A DNA stretch of 64,000 nucleotides from Seohaeicola_A nanhaiensis (GTDB taxonomy: Bacteria > Pseudomonadota > Alphaproteobacteria > Rhodobacterales > Rhodobacteraceae), in contig NZ_JBHSGI010000028.1 of the NCBI RefSeq assembly GCF_042654245.1, forward strand, positions 62,001 to 126,000. The letters run 5' to 3'. Both the position numbers and the translations under genes were made by a program. Below, piece after piece: positions 24,295-32,013 of this stretch (positions are counted from its first letter, which is position 1; each line of letters starts with the position of its first letter). The notes under the pieces are model-generated. The model was not told where the DNA came from. It did no database searches and worked only from the letters and a program-made list of their open reading frames with translations.

Positions 24295-24681
24295 ATGACC
24301 GATCCCCAGATGAACTTCGCCGAGACAATGGCGAGATGGCAAGCCGAGCGCGAAGCCGCGAACAAGGCCGCCAGGGGCGAATTGCTCCCGCAATTGCGCG
24401 GCCTCGGTATCACTGAGGTGACCGCCGAATACGAAGGCTACGGCGATTCCGGCAATATCGAGGACGTGACGGTGCAACCTGCGGGGATTGAGCTCCCCGA
24501 CGATCTCTCCACGAAGCTCGGCGACTTCGCCTGGGCCGTCGCCTATCACCAGCATCCCGGCTTCGAGAACAACGAGGGTGGCTATGGCACGCTGACCTGG
24601 GATGTCACCGCCGACAGCATCTCGCTCGATCACGCCGACCGCTATGTCGAGACCTGCCATAGCCATGACGAGGGGCTCTAA
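24295..24681 (+). CDS. Small conserved backbone protein (DUF6878-like)
   Basis: The ATG follows GAGGACAAGACCC. The 128-residue acidic protein has a helical N-terminus (FAETMARWQAEREAANKAAR), then the motif VTAEYEGYGDSGNIEDV, and later NNEGGYGTLTWD and SISLDHADRY. I recall this pattern as DUF6878, a family of unknown function in plasmid blocks. It is followed after one base by the next gene, so the two form an operon. Confidence 0.7.
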   Translation: MTDPQMNFAETMARWQAEREAANKAARGELLPQLRGLGITEVTAEYEGYGDSGNIEDVTVQPAGIELPDDLSTKLGDFAWAVAYHQHPGFENNEGGYGTLTWDVTADSISLDHADRYVETCHSHDEGL

Positions 24682-24682
24682 C

Positions 24683-25123
24683 ATGGCCCATCCTCTGCAT
24701 CATGCCGAAAGCTCCGCGCGGAAGTTCGGCGGAAAGCCGTCCGACTATCAATGCCTGCATGATTGGTTCGACTCATCCAAAGAGCACCTCGCGCTCTTTG
24801 TTCACAGAGCCCACCGTCATCATGCCCTCGGGATCTTCGAACTCGAGCGCCAGTTCGGCCGATCGCTGACAAACAGCGCGGGTCGCGTCATTCCGACCCG
24901 CTGGATCGGCGAACAGCATGTCCGCGAGGACTGCCAGGGCTGCATCCCCTCGCTTGGCGACTGGCTCAAACGGATTCAGCCGGAACCCTGGATGGCGAAT
25001 GGGTATATCGACCGGCAGGCACAAGAGCCCGTCGGCGATCCACGGACGACATGGCTGGGCGAGGTGGCCACCGGCAAGACGATCCTGGGCCTCAAGGACT
25101 GGATGGAGGCGAGGGGTTCATGA
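24683..25123 (+). CDS. Small conserved backbone protein (DUF6915-like)
   Basis: The ATG at 24683 comes one base after the previous stop. The 146-residue protein is rich in histidine near its start (MAHPLHHAESSARKFGG; LFVHRAHRHHALGIFELERQ). It then has VIPTRWIGEQHVREDCQG and IPSLGDWLKRIQPEPWM. The paired histidines could bind metal. The sequence resembles the family I know as DUF6915; no biochemical role is established. Its stop overlaps the next start (ATGATG). Confidence 0.7.
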   Translation: MAHPLHHAESSARKFGGKPSDYQCLHDWFDSSKEHLALFVHRAHRHHALGIFELERQFGRSLTNSAGRVIPTRWIGEQHVREDCQGCIPSLGDWLKRIQPEPWMANGYIDRQAQEPVGDPRTTWLGEVATGKTILGLKDWMEARGS

Positions 25124-25401
25124 TGCGCAACGTCCGCAGGTTCTACGATTGCAGCACCGCACATCTGCCCGCGCAAACCGCGCAGGACATCGACAACGAG
25201 GTCTTCGCCAAGTCGCCGACCATGCGGAACGAGTATGGCTGGCTGTTCTCTGTCCCTGAGACGCTCGCCGATCTGCAGGAAGGCGTCGACTGCGACGCCT
25301 TCAAGACGGTCATGGCGTTGGCGATGGATGCAGGCTGCGACTACGTCCTCTTCGATCGGGACGTCCCGCCAGTCCCCTATCTCGTGGTCTTTGACTGGTA
25401 G
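25120..25401 (+). CDS. Small conserved backbone protein (DUF5983-like)
   Basis: This 93-residue protein starts at overlapping ATG codons (25120 or 25123) on the stop of the upstream gene. It has FYDCSTAHLPAQTAQDIDNE near the start, EYGWLFSVPE in the middle and CDYVLFDRDVPPVPYLVVFDW at the end, a pattern I associate with DUF5983. The function is unknown. It is the last gene before a terminator at 25422-25455. Confidence 0.65.
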   Translation: MMRNVRRFYDCSTAHLPAQTAQDIDNEVFAKSPTMRNEYGWLFSVPETLADLQEGVDCDAFKTVMALAMDAGCDYVLFDRDVPPVPYLVVFDW

Positions 25402-25421
25402 ATCGAATGCGGTTGCACAGT

Positions 25422-25455
25422 GGCCCGATCATCTGATCGGGCCTCCCGTGTTTTT
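25422..25455 (+). terminator. Rho-independent terminator
   Basis: GGCCCGATC-ATCT-GATCGGGCC forms a perfect 9-bp stem with a 4-base loop (25422-25443). TTTTT follows after TCCCGTG. It closes the three-gene cluster 24295-25401. Confidence 0.7.
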
Positions 25456-25483
25456 GCCACGAACATTGGAAATGGAGATTCAG

Positions 25484-25762
25484 ATGAACATCGCGGAGAT
25501 CAAGGCCGCCGTGGATGTCGGCAAATTCGTCCACTGGGCGAATGAGGGATATCGGGTTCACCGGGATGGCCTCGGCCATTACCTCATCACCTTTGTGCGG
25601 AACGGCAGCACGATCGGTCTGACCGACCGGAGCGGCCGACGGCTGAACGGGGACGAGGCCGACTTCTTCATTTCAGAGCCGGACCATGGCGCCGCGGCAG
25701 AGCAGGGTAGGGAGGTGCGTGGGGCCACGCCGGAAACCTTTTCCAGCGTCGGGCCGGGCTGA
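25484..25762 (+). CDS. Small backbone protein, function unknown
   Basis: The ATG at 25484 follows GGAGATTCAG. The 92-residue protein reads IAEIKAAVDVGKFVHWANEGYRV, then HYLITFVRNGSTIGLTDRSG. This is a short beta-rich core followed by a disordered acidic tail. It stands alone between a terminator and a leader repeat. I do not recognise a named family. Confidence 0.6.
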   Translation: MNIAEIKAAVDVGKFVHWANEGYRVHRDGLGHYLITFVRNGSTIGLTDRSGRRLNGDEADFFISEPDHGAAAEQGREVRGATPETFSSVGPG

Positions 25763-25771
25763 CGGTCAGGA

Positions 25772-25800
25772 GAGAAAGGAGAGAAGGCTTTCGGGTTTTG
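25772..25800 (+). repeat. Dispersed leader element, copy 6
   Basis: GAGAAAGGAGAGAAG then GCTTTCGGGTTTTG matches the leader consensus in spacing and core. It lies 80 bp upstream of the DUF736 protein gene. Confidence 0.6.
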
Positions 25801-25879
25801 CGATCCCAAGGGGGGTCGAAAAGCAATCCCGCGTGCTCTGGCAGGAAGCCGGGCAGCGGCAAACCCAAGGAGAAGACCC

Positions 25880-26608
25880 ATGTTCGCAGGAACCCTGACC
25901 AAAAACGCCGAGACCGCAGCCACCGCCTATTCCGGCATGATCCACTCCACCCGGTTCGATATCGCCATTCAGCTCGAAACCCGGACGAAAATGTCCGAGC
26001 GGAGCCCGGACTATGATGTGACGGCGGTGAACAAATCCGGCCGCAAGGTGCGTATCGGCACGGCCTGGAACGAGACCGGCAGTACCACCGGCAATCCCTA
26101 CATCTCGATGCAGATCGATGTCGGCCTCGGGCCGTTTCGTGTCAACGCCGTGCAGACCAAGGAAGCTCGCGAGTCGATGACCGGCGCATTCGAGATCATC
26201 CCGCTCGTTTCGAACGGCACCATGAAATCCGGCTCGATCTCGGGTGAGCTGACCGCGATGGATGCCGACAACGCTTTCGCTGGCTACATCGCCAACATGA
26301 TGTTCGACCTCGATTTCATGCTCATCGAGAACGAGTTCAAGACCGAGGAGACCCATCCCGATTACCGGATCGAGGTCAGCTCGCCGCGCGGCCACCCGAT
26401 CCGCGTAGGCTCGGCCTGGATGGCGAAGAGCAACCGGACCGGCAACGACTACGTCTCGCTCCTGATCAACACGCCCGATGGCGATCTGCGGGTGAACGCA
26501 GTGCAGAACGAGGAGCAGCGCGGCGGCCAGACCTTCTCGATCATTCCCTTCGTCGAGGGCGCCGGCCAGGAGCGGTCGGACAACACCGGCCTCGCTCTGG
26601 TGGGCTGA
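25880..26608 (+). CDS. Tandem DUF736 protein
   Basis: The 242-residue protein contains two copies of a DUF736-like unit. The first has ERSPDYDVTAVNKSGRKVRI then GTAWNETGSTTGNPYISMQI. The second has THPDYRIEVSSPRGHPIRVG then SAWMAKSNRTGNDYVSLLI. DUF736 proteins are usually single-domain (about 100 residues) and abundant on alphaproteobacterial conjugative elements; their function is unknown. This duplicated form could act as a built-in dimer. The start follows AAGGAGAAGACCC. Confidence 0.8.
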   Translation: MFAGTLTKNAETAATAYSGMIHSTRFDIAIQLETRTKMSERSPDYDVTAVNKSGRKVRIGTAWNETGSTTGNPYISMQIDVGLGPFRVNAVQTKEARESMTGAFEIIPLVSNGTMKSGSISGELTAMDADNAFAGYIANMMFDLDFMLIENEFKTEETHPDYRIEVSSPRGHPIRVGSAWMAKSNRTGNDYVSLLINTPDGDLRVNAVQNEEQRGGQTFSIIPFVEGAGQERSDNTGLALVG

Positions 26609-26762
26609 TACACAGCGGTACCGCAGCGAGAGGGCGTCCCGGGCAACCGGGGCGCTTTCGCCCGTGCAGGCCTGATCCTCCTCCCTGGAAACGGCCTGAC
26701 GGGCAGTGCCGGTCCTGTCTCCGACCGGCCCGTGTCCCCTGCCCGCAAGAGGCAGGTCCCGT

Positions 26763-26792
26763 GAGGGGAGCCGCGGCAGCGCGGCTCCCCTC
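26763..26792 (+). terminator. Strong hairpin, probable terminator
   Basis: GAGGGGAGCCGCG-GCAG-CGCGGCTCCCCTC is a perfect 13-bp stem with a 4-base loop, followed by TTCTCGTTT. The T tract is poor but the stem is very stable. It lies after the DUF736 gene and 34 bp before the next start. Confidence 0.6.
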
Positions 26793-26825
26793 TTCTCGTT
26801 TCACCCCGACAGAAGGACGACAGCA

Positions 26826-27056
26826 ATGTTCAATCTCTCCCATCCCAAGCTGGTCGCGCTCGCCGAGACCGAAGGTTATTCGCAAGTCGAGGACTTCCTG
26901 GAAGACTATGCGCTCGACAGTGTCGTGCCCGCGATCTGCATGGCGCCTGATTGCGATCACACTGCCGATCTCGAACCGGACCAGCGTGCGGGCTTCTGCG
27001 AGGCCTGCGGCCGCCCCTCCATGAAGTTGGGCCTCGTCATCGCTGGCATGATCTGA
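26826..27056 (+). CDS. Small cysteine-containing protein
   Basis: The ATG at 26826 follows AGAAGGACGACAGCA. The 76-residue protein has ICMAPDCDHTADLE and later FCEACGRPSMK. The four cysteines (CxxxxC...CxxC) are suited to a zinc site. The C-terminus is hydrophobic (LGLVIAGMI). Similar short proteins accompany DUF736 genes on related elements. A nucleic-acid or protein-binding role is plausible but unproven. Confidence 0.7.
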   Translation: MFNLSHPKLVALAETEGYSQVEDFLEDYALDSVVPAICMAPDCDHTADLEPDQRAGFCEACGRPSMKLGLVIAGMI

Positions 27057-27079
27057 GCGGCAAGGATCGAGGGCTTCCC

Positions 27080-27463
27080 ATGACACAGTGTAGATACACC
27101 ACGCCCGGCACCCGGCTTACCTGGTCCGACGTCTCAGAATGGGTCGATGTGGCTCACCGGATCGGCAGGCGCCAGCTGAGTGCGGCGCGCAACCGGACCT
27201 ACGCCGCCCATGCGGCGGCTCTGTCCCGCGACCTCATCGACCGCGAGGCGCATGTCCCATCGCTCGAAGCGGCGCTTCACCTCCTCAAATACGGACATCC
27301 CGGCCTCGCCCGACCGCAGCGAGGCCATCGGGCGGATCACCCGACGACGCCGGTCATCATGGATCTGATGAACCGTCTCGCCGCCCTGAAACGCCGGGAC
27401 CAGTTGCCCGCCGGGGACAATTGGACCGCCATGTTCGGAGGCTCCGATGCGTATTCCGGTTGA
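27080..27463 (+). CDS. Small backbone protein, function unknown
   Basis: This 127-residue, mostly helical protein starts 23 bp after the previous gene and overlaps the PAPS-reductase-like gene by 17 bp. It reads LTWSDVSEWVDVAHRIGRRQL near the start and VIMDLMNRLAALKRRDQLPA near the end. No motif of known function is visible. The overlap indicates co-translation with the reductase-like protein, so it may act with it. Confidence 0.55.
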   Translation: MTQCRYTTPGTRLTWSDVSEWVDVAHRIGRRQLSAARNRTYAAHAAALSRDLIDREAHVPSLEAALHLLKYGHPGLARPQRGHRADHPTTPVIMDLMNRLAALKRRDQLPAGDNWTAMFGGSDAYSG

Positions 27464-28199
27464 CATCAACGACATGATCGAGCGCGGCGCCCTCGTGGCG
27501 ATCAACCATTCCGGCGGCAAGGACAGCCAGGCCATGACGATCAGGCTGGTCGAGGCCGGCATCCCGCGCGACCAGTTGCTCATCGTCCACGCCACTCTCG
27601 GCGACGTGGAACGGCCCGAGACCATCAGCCATATCCGGAAGACCACGTTCGGGCTGCCGCTGGTCATCGCAAGACCCCGCCGGTCGTTCTTCGAGATGGT
27701 CCGGGCGCGGGGCATGTTCCCATCTCCACGATACCGCCAATGCACCTCCGATCAGAAGCGCGGCCCGATCGAGCGCGAGCTGCGCCGCTATCTCGCGGCC
27801 AATCCCCGCTTTGCCGGGCGGATCGTCAGTGCGATGGGGGTGCGCGCCGAGGAGAGCGCCGTGCGTCGAAGCCGTCCCGTCGTCAACCGGAACGCGCGGG
27901 GCAGTGTCGCGGGCCGAACCTGGATCGACTGGCTGCCGATCCATGGCCTGACCCGGCGGGAGGTGTTCGACACCATCGCCGCCGCGGGGCAGGATCCGCA
28001 TTGGGCCTATGGCCGCGGCATGTCGCGCATGTCCTGCAGCTTCTGCATCATGTCCTCGCTCGCGGATCTGCGATGCGCCGCTCGGCTGAGGCCAGATCTC
28101 CTTTCCACCTACATCGCGCTCGAAGACGAGATCGGCCACACCCTGCGTCCCGATGGGACGAGCCTCCGCGAAACCCTCAGCCGATTGGACGCAGCATGA
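27447..28199 (+). CDS. PAPS reductase/ATP-pyrophosphatase-like protein
   Basis: The 250-residue protein has the PP-loop SGGKDSQAMT (24-33) of the PAPS-reductase/ATP sulfurylase-like superfamily. It also has TSDQKRGPIERELRRY, the arginine-rich GVRAEESAVRRSR, and a C-terminal CSFCIMSS cysteine pair. Members activate substrates by adenylation; plasmid-borne relatives of DndC type act in DNA sulfur modification, but no other dnd gene is present. It overlaps radC by 4 bp (ATGA), suggesting a shared pathway in DNA metabolism. Confidence 0.8.
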   Translation: MRIPVDINDMIERGALVAINHSGGKDSQAMTIRLVEAGIPRDQLLIVHATLGDVERPETISHIRKTTFGLPLVIARPRRSFFEMVRARGMFPSPRYRQCTSDQKRGPIERELRRYLAANPRFAGRIVSAMGVRAEESAVRRSRPVVNRNARGSVAGRTWIDWLPIHGLTRREVFDTIAAAGQDPHWAYGRGMSRMSCSFCIMSSLADLRCAARLRPDLLSTYIALEDEIGHTLRPDGTSLRETLSRLDAA

Positions 28200-28702
28200 C
28201 CCATCGCAACCCCAATCAGATCACCGAACTGCGCGGGTCCGGTTTCTCCGAGGCCGAGATTGCGACCATCGACGCTGCACGAGATATCCTGCGCAGGCAT
28301 GCCCGGTCCACCGCCGCGCTGCAGTCCTGGACCATGCTGACTGATTACCTGGCGCTCAATGCCGTCCGCGAACGGGTCGAAGTGTTCCGGGTGTTGCTGC
28401 TGGACCGGAAGAACAAGCTGATCCGCGACAGGATCATGACCCGCGGCAGCATCGATCACGTTCCGGTCTATGTCAGCGAGGTTCTCCGTTCTGCCATCGT
28501 TCTCGATGCCTCCGCCCTCATCCTCTGTCACAACCATCCATCCGGCGATCCATATCCGAGCCAGTCCGACATCGAGCTGACCCGGAAGATCGTTGAGGCC
28601 TGCAGGGTGATGGAGATCACCATCCACGATCACATCATCGTTGGCTTCGGACGGGAGGAAAACGCTTTCAGCATGCGGGCGGCCGGGATGATGTCCGACT
28701 AG
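28196..28702 (+). CDS. radC: RadC/JAB-domain protein
   Basis: The 168-residue protein has the RadC JAMM metal motif HNHPSGDPYPSQSD (about 116-129) and upstream VLLLDRKNKLIRDRIMTRGS. The N-terminal helix-hairpin-helix of full-length RadC is shortened. RadC proteins are frequent on mobile elements; a role in DNA processing is assumed but not defined. It is co-translated with the PAPS-reductase-like gene and converges on the ParDE module, whose toxin stop overlaps its own stop by 4 bp. Confidence 0.85.
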   Translation: MTHRNPNQITELRGSGFSEAEIATIDAARDILRRHARSTAALQSWTMLTDYLALNAVRERVEVFRVLLLDRKNKLIRDRIMTRGSIDHVPVYVSEVLRSAIVLDASALILCHNHPSGDPYPSQSDIELTRKIVEACRVMEITIHDHIIVGFGREENAFSMRAAGMMSD

Positions 28703-29034
28703 AAATCCGGGAACATGTACCGGGTGGACGCCAGCCTCATCCAGTCCCGGCCACCGAAGGCCACGAGCGCGAGGTATATCTGGCCGACCTCGACATCCGG
28801 CCTAAAAACGATGGTCAGACGATGGCCGGACCCGCCATGTCGCACGAGCCACCCTTCGAGCCTTCCTTCAAGCCGCGTGCCAGTTGTCGGGTTGTCTGCA
28901 ATCGATTGCAGCAAGGCATCGACCTCATCCAGGCGCCGAAGAGCTGCTCCGGTATCGCCTTGGGTGACTTCGACAATGTGATCGACGATGCCGATGAGGT
29001 CCCGCCCGAAGAACGGATGTCGGACAAAGCGCAT
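28699..29034 (-). CDS. ParE-type toxin
   Basis: This 111-residue protein has the RelE/ParE order. It starts FVRHPFFGRDLIGIVDHIVE, continues with LLQSIADNPTTGTRLEGRLEG and LTIVFRPDVEVGQIYLALVAFGG (given here in parts), and ends STRYMFPDF. ParE toxins poison DNA gyrase. The ATG at 29034 shares a base with the antitoxin stop (TGATG). It lies in opposite orientation to the backbone, an inserted TA module between radC and the SLOG gene. Confidence 0.85.
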   Translation of the reverse strand: MRFVRHPFFGRDLIGIVDHIVEVTQGDTGAALRRLDEVDALLQSIADNPTTGTRLEGRLEGWLVRHGGSGHRLTIVFRPDVEVGQIYLALVAFGGRDWMRLASTRYMFPDF

Positions 29035-29309
29035 CAGGTCTTGCGGACCCTCGCGGCCAGATGCGCCCGTGCACCGGCCGTGACATCGGAGGCGTCGCCG
29101 ATCGGTTCCCATTGGTCGAGCGGCAGAGCCAGACGCCGTTCAAGTTCTGCTTCGAGCACCGCCCGTTCGCGCTCACGTTCTGCCTTGGCCTTTACCAGTT
29201 CCCCCGAAACCGCCGCGCTCACATTGGGATATTCTCCGGCTTCGACCAATTCCCGGGCGAAGGCGAAGGCGGTATCGGTGAAGCTGACGGATTGCTTTTG
29301 AACGCTCAT
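29034..29309 (-). CDS. ParD-type antitoxin
   Basis: This 91-residue protein begins with a ribbon-helix-helix domain (QSVSFTDTAFAFARELVEAG, then EYPNVSAAVSGELVKAKAER). The rest is a long helical toxin-binding tail. The ATG follows GAGGAGTATGCC. It overlaps parE by one base. A perfect palindrome at 29346-29361 upstream is the likely operator. Confidence 0.85.
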   Translation of the reverse strand: MSVQKQSVSFTDTAFAFARELVEAGEYPNVSAAVSGELVKAKAERERERAVLEAELERRLALPLDQWEPIGDASDVTAGARAHLAARVRKT

Positions 29310-29345
29310 GGCATACTCCTCGGTGCTCCAATAGAGTACTGGGCT

Positions 29346-29361
29346 TTGCGATGTATCGCAA
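29346..29361. promoter_or_regulatory. Palindromic operator of the ParDE module
   Basis: TTGCGAT-GT-ATCGCAA is a perfect 7-bp inverted repeat 37 bp upstream of the antitoxin start. This is the position expected for ParD autorepression. Confidence 0.6.
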
Positions 29362-29931
29362 GCCGGTCAGCCCGACCGAGGGAACCACCGCATGTGCCTT
29401 GCGGCCTCCCCCGCTCGGTACGCCAGGTCCCAGGGGAGATATCGGCCCTTGGCCGATCGCGCATTCGGCCATGCGGCCTCACCGCGGCGTTGCACCCGGC
29501 GTCCCGGTTTGCCCGTCTCGCGAGCACGTCGCTCCCCGGCCGCTCCGACGGATTGCGCTTTGGTCTGTTTTGCGCGGCAAAACGATCCCGCCGCTCCATC
29601 CGTCTCCCGCGTCCGGTCACGCCGTTTGCCTGCTCGTGTCGGGCAAACCTACCGTCAAAACACACACACATGAGTGCGGAAGCATATCCTCCGGATGGCC
29701 CCCAAATCAGCCCGCGTCAAGGATCGCAAAACTTTTCGGCGAGGGCGGGGTGCATGGACAGGTCAGTCCAGTGCGCGCCGTCGCGTTGGCGGCGGCGGTG
29801 CGCCTCGAAAACTTTTGCGCCCGGCAAGCCGGCGGCTGCGCCGTCCCTGACCCAGGCAGATTCGGAAGCCAGACGTACGGCCATGCCACCACACTCCCGT
29901 GGTGGTTCCCCGAACATCTGGAGACACCAAC
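29362..29931. other. Intergenic region, no gene seen; hairpin near its right end
   Basis: About 570 bases separate the ParD operator from the SLOG protein gene. No frame has a ribosome site with plausible protein content. AAAACTTTT occurs twice (near 29731 and 29809). At 29886-29905, CCACCAC-N6-GTGGTGG forms a 7-bp hairpin 27 bp before the next start, which may affect its translation. A CACACACA run lies near 29662. Confidence 0.5.
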
Positions 29932-30861
29932 ATGACTTACGACAACGCGAACGCCTATGAGACCATCGAACTTTTCGGCCTGACGGAGAAAGGCGCGGAG
30001 CTGCCGATCCCCGAGGATCACATCCTGACCGACAGCATCATCCGCGAAACCTTCGAGGCCCTGCTCGGTCAGCTGCGCGGCACCGGTCTCGAGACCGAGA
30101 TCGAACCGCTCGCGCACGGGCTCGCCACCATCCTGCAGCGGCGCAAGGTCGCTCTCGGCAAGGAGCTCGACCGCACCGCCGACAAAATCGGTGCTCTGGC
30201 CAAATCCCATGACGGATCGGAGATCGCGGAGACGGCCCTCGAAGAAGCGCAGGCCCGCTTCCTGTACCTGCGGGAGATCGTCGCCGCCATCGAGGTGATG
30301 AGCGAGGCGGCGGCGGAATGCTACGAGGTAGAGACCGGACATGCCTTCATCCCCGCATCGGGATCGCGGGCGAGCGCTCGCGCGCAGGAGACCGGGGCGG
30401 TCTTCGAGGCCCGGCAGTTGCTCGAACAGCACGACCGGGAGACTGCCGCGAGGTCGAAGGTCGAGGGGGTTCCCCTGATCGTATCGGGCGCCACCGACTG
30501 GACCGATGTCGACGTCATCTTCTCGACGCTCGACAAGGTTCGGGAGCGGATCCGGCAGAACCGCAACCAGGAGATCTTCCTCTGCCACAAGGGCGGCAAG
30601 CATGGCGCCGAGATGATCGCGGCCCGGTGGGCGCGCGCACGCGGTGTCGCGCAGGCGCGGTTCGACCCGCGCTGGTCCGCGCATGGGCGGGCGGCACCCT
30701 TCAAGTGCAACGACGAGATGCTGGACGACAAATTCGCGGCGACGGGCGTCGTGCTCTTCGGCGGCAACGGGGTTGCGCTGAATCTCGGGCAGAAGGCGGA
30801 AGCCAAAGGCCTAACGGTGATGCGGGTCGCCGATCCGGCGAAGACGTCAGCAGACGAGTGA
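29932..30861 (+). CDS. SLOG-family (DUF2493/YspA-like) protein
   Basis: The 309-residue protein has a helical N-terminal half. Its C-terminal Rossmann-like half contains IFLCHKGGKHGAEMIAARWA and FDPRWSAHGRAAPFKCNDEM, then VVLFGGNGVALNLGQKAEAK. These match the DUF2493 branch of SLOG domains, which bind nucleotide-derived ligands. The family is frequent in conjugative element backbones, but its role there is unknown. The ATG at 29932 is preferred over a GTG at 29899 that lies in the hairpin. A terminator follows at 30870. Confidence 0.8.
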   Translation: MTYDNANAYETIELFGLTEKGAELPIPEDHILTDSIIRETFEALLGQLRGTGLETEIEPLAHGLATILQRRKVALGKELDRTADKIGALAKSHDGSEIAETALEEAQARFLYLREIVAAIEVMSEAAAECYEVETGHAFIPASGSRASARAQETGAVFEARQLLEQHDRETAARSKVEGVPLIVSGATDWTDVDVIFSTLDKVRERIRQNRNQEIFLCHKGGKHGAEMIAARWARARGVAQARFDPRWSAHGRAAPFKCNDEMLDDKFAATGVVLFGGNGVALNLGQKAEAKGLTVMRVADPAKTSADE

Positions 30862-30869
30862 AGGAGAGA

Positions 30870-30893
30870 GGGTCGCGCGAAGCGCGGCCCTTT
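30870..30893 (+). terminator. Probable terminator after the SLOG gene
   Basis: GGGTCGCGC-GAA-GCGCGGCCC pairs over nine positions with one G-T pair, followed by TTTCGTCGTT. It starts 9 bp after the SLOG stop codon. Confidence 0.6.
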
Positions 30894-30963
30894 CGTCGTT
30901 CTTCATGGTCGTGGTGGTGCCCCCAAATCCTTTTGCCTAGCAGTTTCATGTTTTGATAGGTAT

Positions 30964-32013
30964 ATGTGTGCCAAGCAAAATATGGAAATGATTGGCATGA
31001 CCTCACTCAGCAGCATCGCGATGAGCGCCTATACCGATCTGGTGCGGCTCCTGAAGGATGACGCCTTGTCCGGCGTTGAAGGCAAGCCGACGCTCAAGGA
31101 GCGCGGCGACAAGGCCTATTGGTACGCGGCTCGCCGTGTTGGAACCGCGATGCGCTTCCTCTATATCGGCGAAGACAGCGACGAGACACGAGCACGGATC
31201 GACCGTATCGAGGAACTGCGCGCGACCGCCAAGGACCGACAGGCCGAAAGGTCTCGGCTCGTTCGGCTTTTGCGCGCGGAAGGCATGACGCCCACCGACC
31301 GGGCGACCGGCTCCATCCTGTCTGCCATGGCCGCAGCGGGGACCTTCCGGCTGGGCGGTACCATCGTCGGGACGAATGCCTTCCGGCTCTATGAAGGCGA
31401 GCTTGGCATTCGACTCCCCCTGGGCGGTATGGCCAACACCGGTGATATCGATATCGCACAATTTGAGAAGCTCAGCGTCGCATTGCAGGATCAGGTCGAT
31501 CCGGGTCTGGCCGAGACCTTCTCGGCTCTGAAGTTCGATCCGGTCCCCGGGCTCGACCGGGGGCGGACTTGGCGATGGGCGCAGGGCGGTAGCGGCCAGC
31601 TGGTCGAGTTCCTGACGCCGGCCTTTGGAGATGAGACCATCCGGGATCTGCCCGCTCTCGGCGTTTGCGCGCAGGGGCTGAACTACCTCAACTTCCTGAT
31701 CGCCGAACCGGTCCACGCCGCCGTCATCTATCGGTCCGGCATTCTGGTGCAGGTCCCACGCCCGGAGCGCTACGCGATCCACAAACTGATCATCGCCGAC
31801 CGGCGCCGCGACGGGGCAGGCAGCCTCAAGTCCGCCAAGGATCGCGAGCAGGCGGCGTTTCTAATCGAGGCGATGGCCGAGGACCGTCCCGATGATCTGT
31901 CACGGGCCGTTGCCACTGCCCTTGAGGTTGGCCCGCGCTGGCAGGAGCACATCGGTAACTCGCTGAAGCGTATGCCGGCGACGAAGGCGATCCTCGAGCG
32001 CCTCGGCGCGTGA
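30964..32013 (+). CDS. Nucleotidyltransferase-fold protein (GSU2403-like)
   Basis: The 349-residue protein has an N-terminal helical domain and a central nucleotidyltransferase-like core: RLGGTIVGTNAFRLYEG then NTGDIDIAQFE, where GDIDIA gives the paired acidic residues. The C-terminal half includes VIYRSGILVQVPRPERYAIH then KLIIADRRRD. The pattern resembles the GSU2403 family related to AbiEii-type transferases; the substrate is unknown. A preceding AT-rich segment (TTTTGATAGGTATATG) may be its promoter. Several ATG codons near the start (30964, 30982, 30997) leave the N-terminus uncertain. Confidence 0.7.
   Translation: MCAKQNMEMIGMTSLSSIAMSAYTDLVRLLKDDALSGVEGKPTLKERGDKAYWYAARRVGTAMRFLYIGEDSDETRARIDRIEELRATAKDRQAERSRLVRLLRAEGMTPTDRATGSILSAMAAAGTFRLGGTIVGTNAFRLYEGELGIRLPLGGMANTGDIDIAQFEKLSVALQDQVDPGLAETFSALKFDPVPGLDRGRTWRWAQGGSGQLVEFLTPAFGDETIRDLPALGVCAQGLNYLNFLIAEPVHAAVIYRSGILVQVPRPERYAIHKLIIADRRRDGAGSLKSAKDREQAAFLIEAMAEDRPDDLSRAVATALEVGPRWQEHIGNSLKRMPATKAILERLGA

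Noticed and set aside
27447..28199. Dnd/Ssp phosphorothioation system
   Set aside because: Only a PAPS-reductase-like protein is present; no DndA, B, D, E or Ssp genes are found.
2162..28702. E2-like gene and RadC (JAB) as parts of one ubiquitin-like system
   Set aside because: They are 25 kb apart in different modules, and RadC-type JAB proteins are common in element backbones without E2 partners.
28715..29301. Plus-strand frames across the ParDE module
   Set aside because: The minus-strand pair has the correct domain motifs, coupling and an upstream palindrome; the plus frames lack these.
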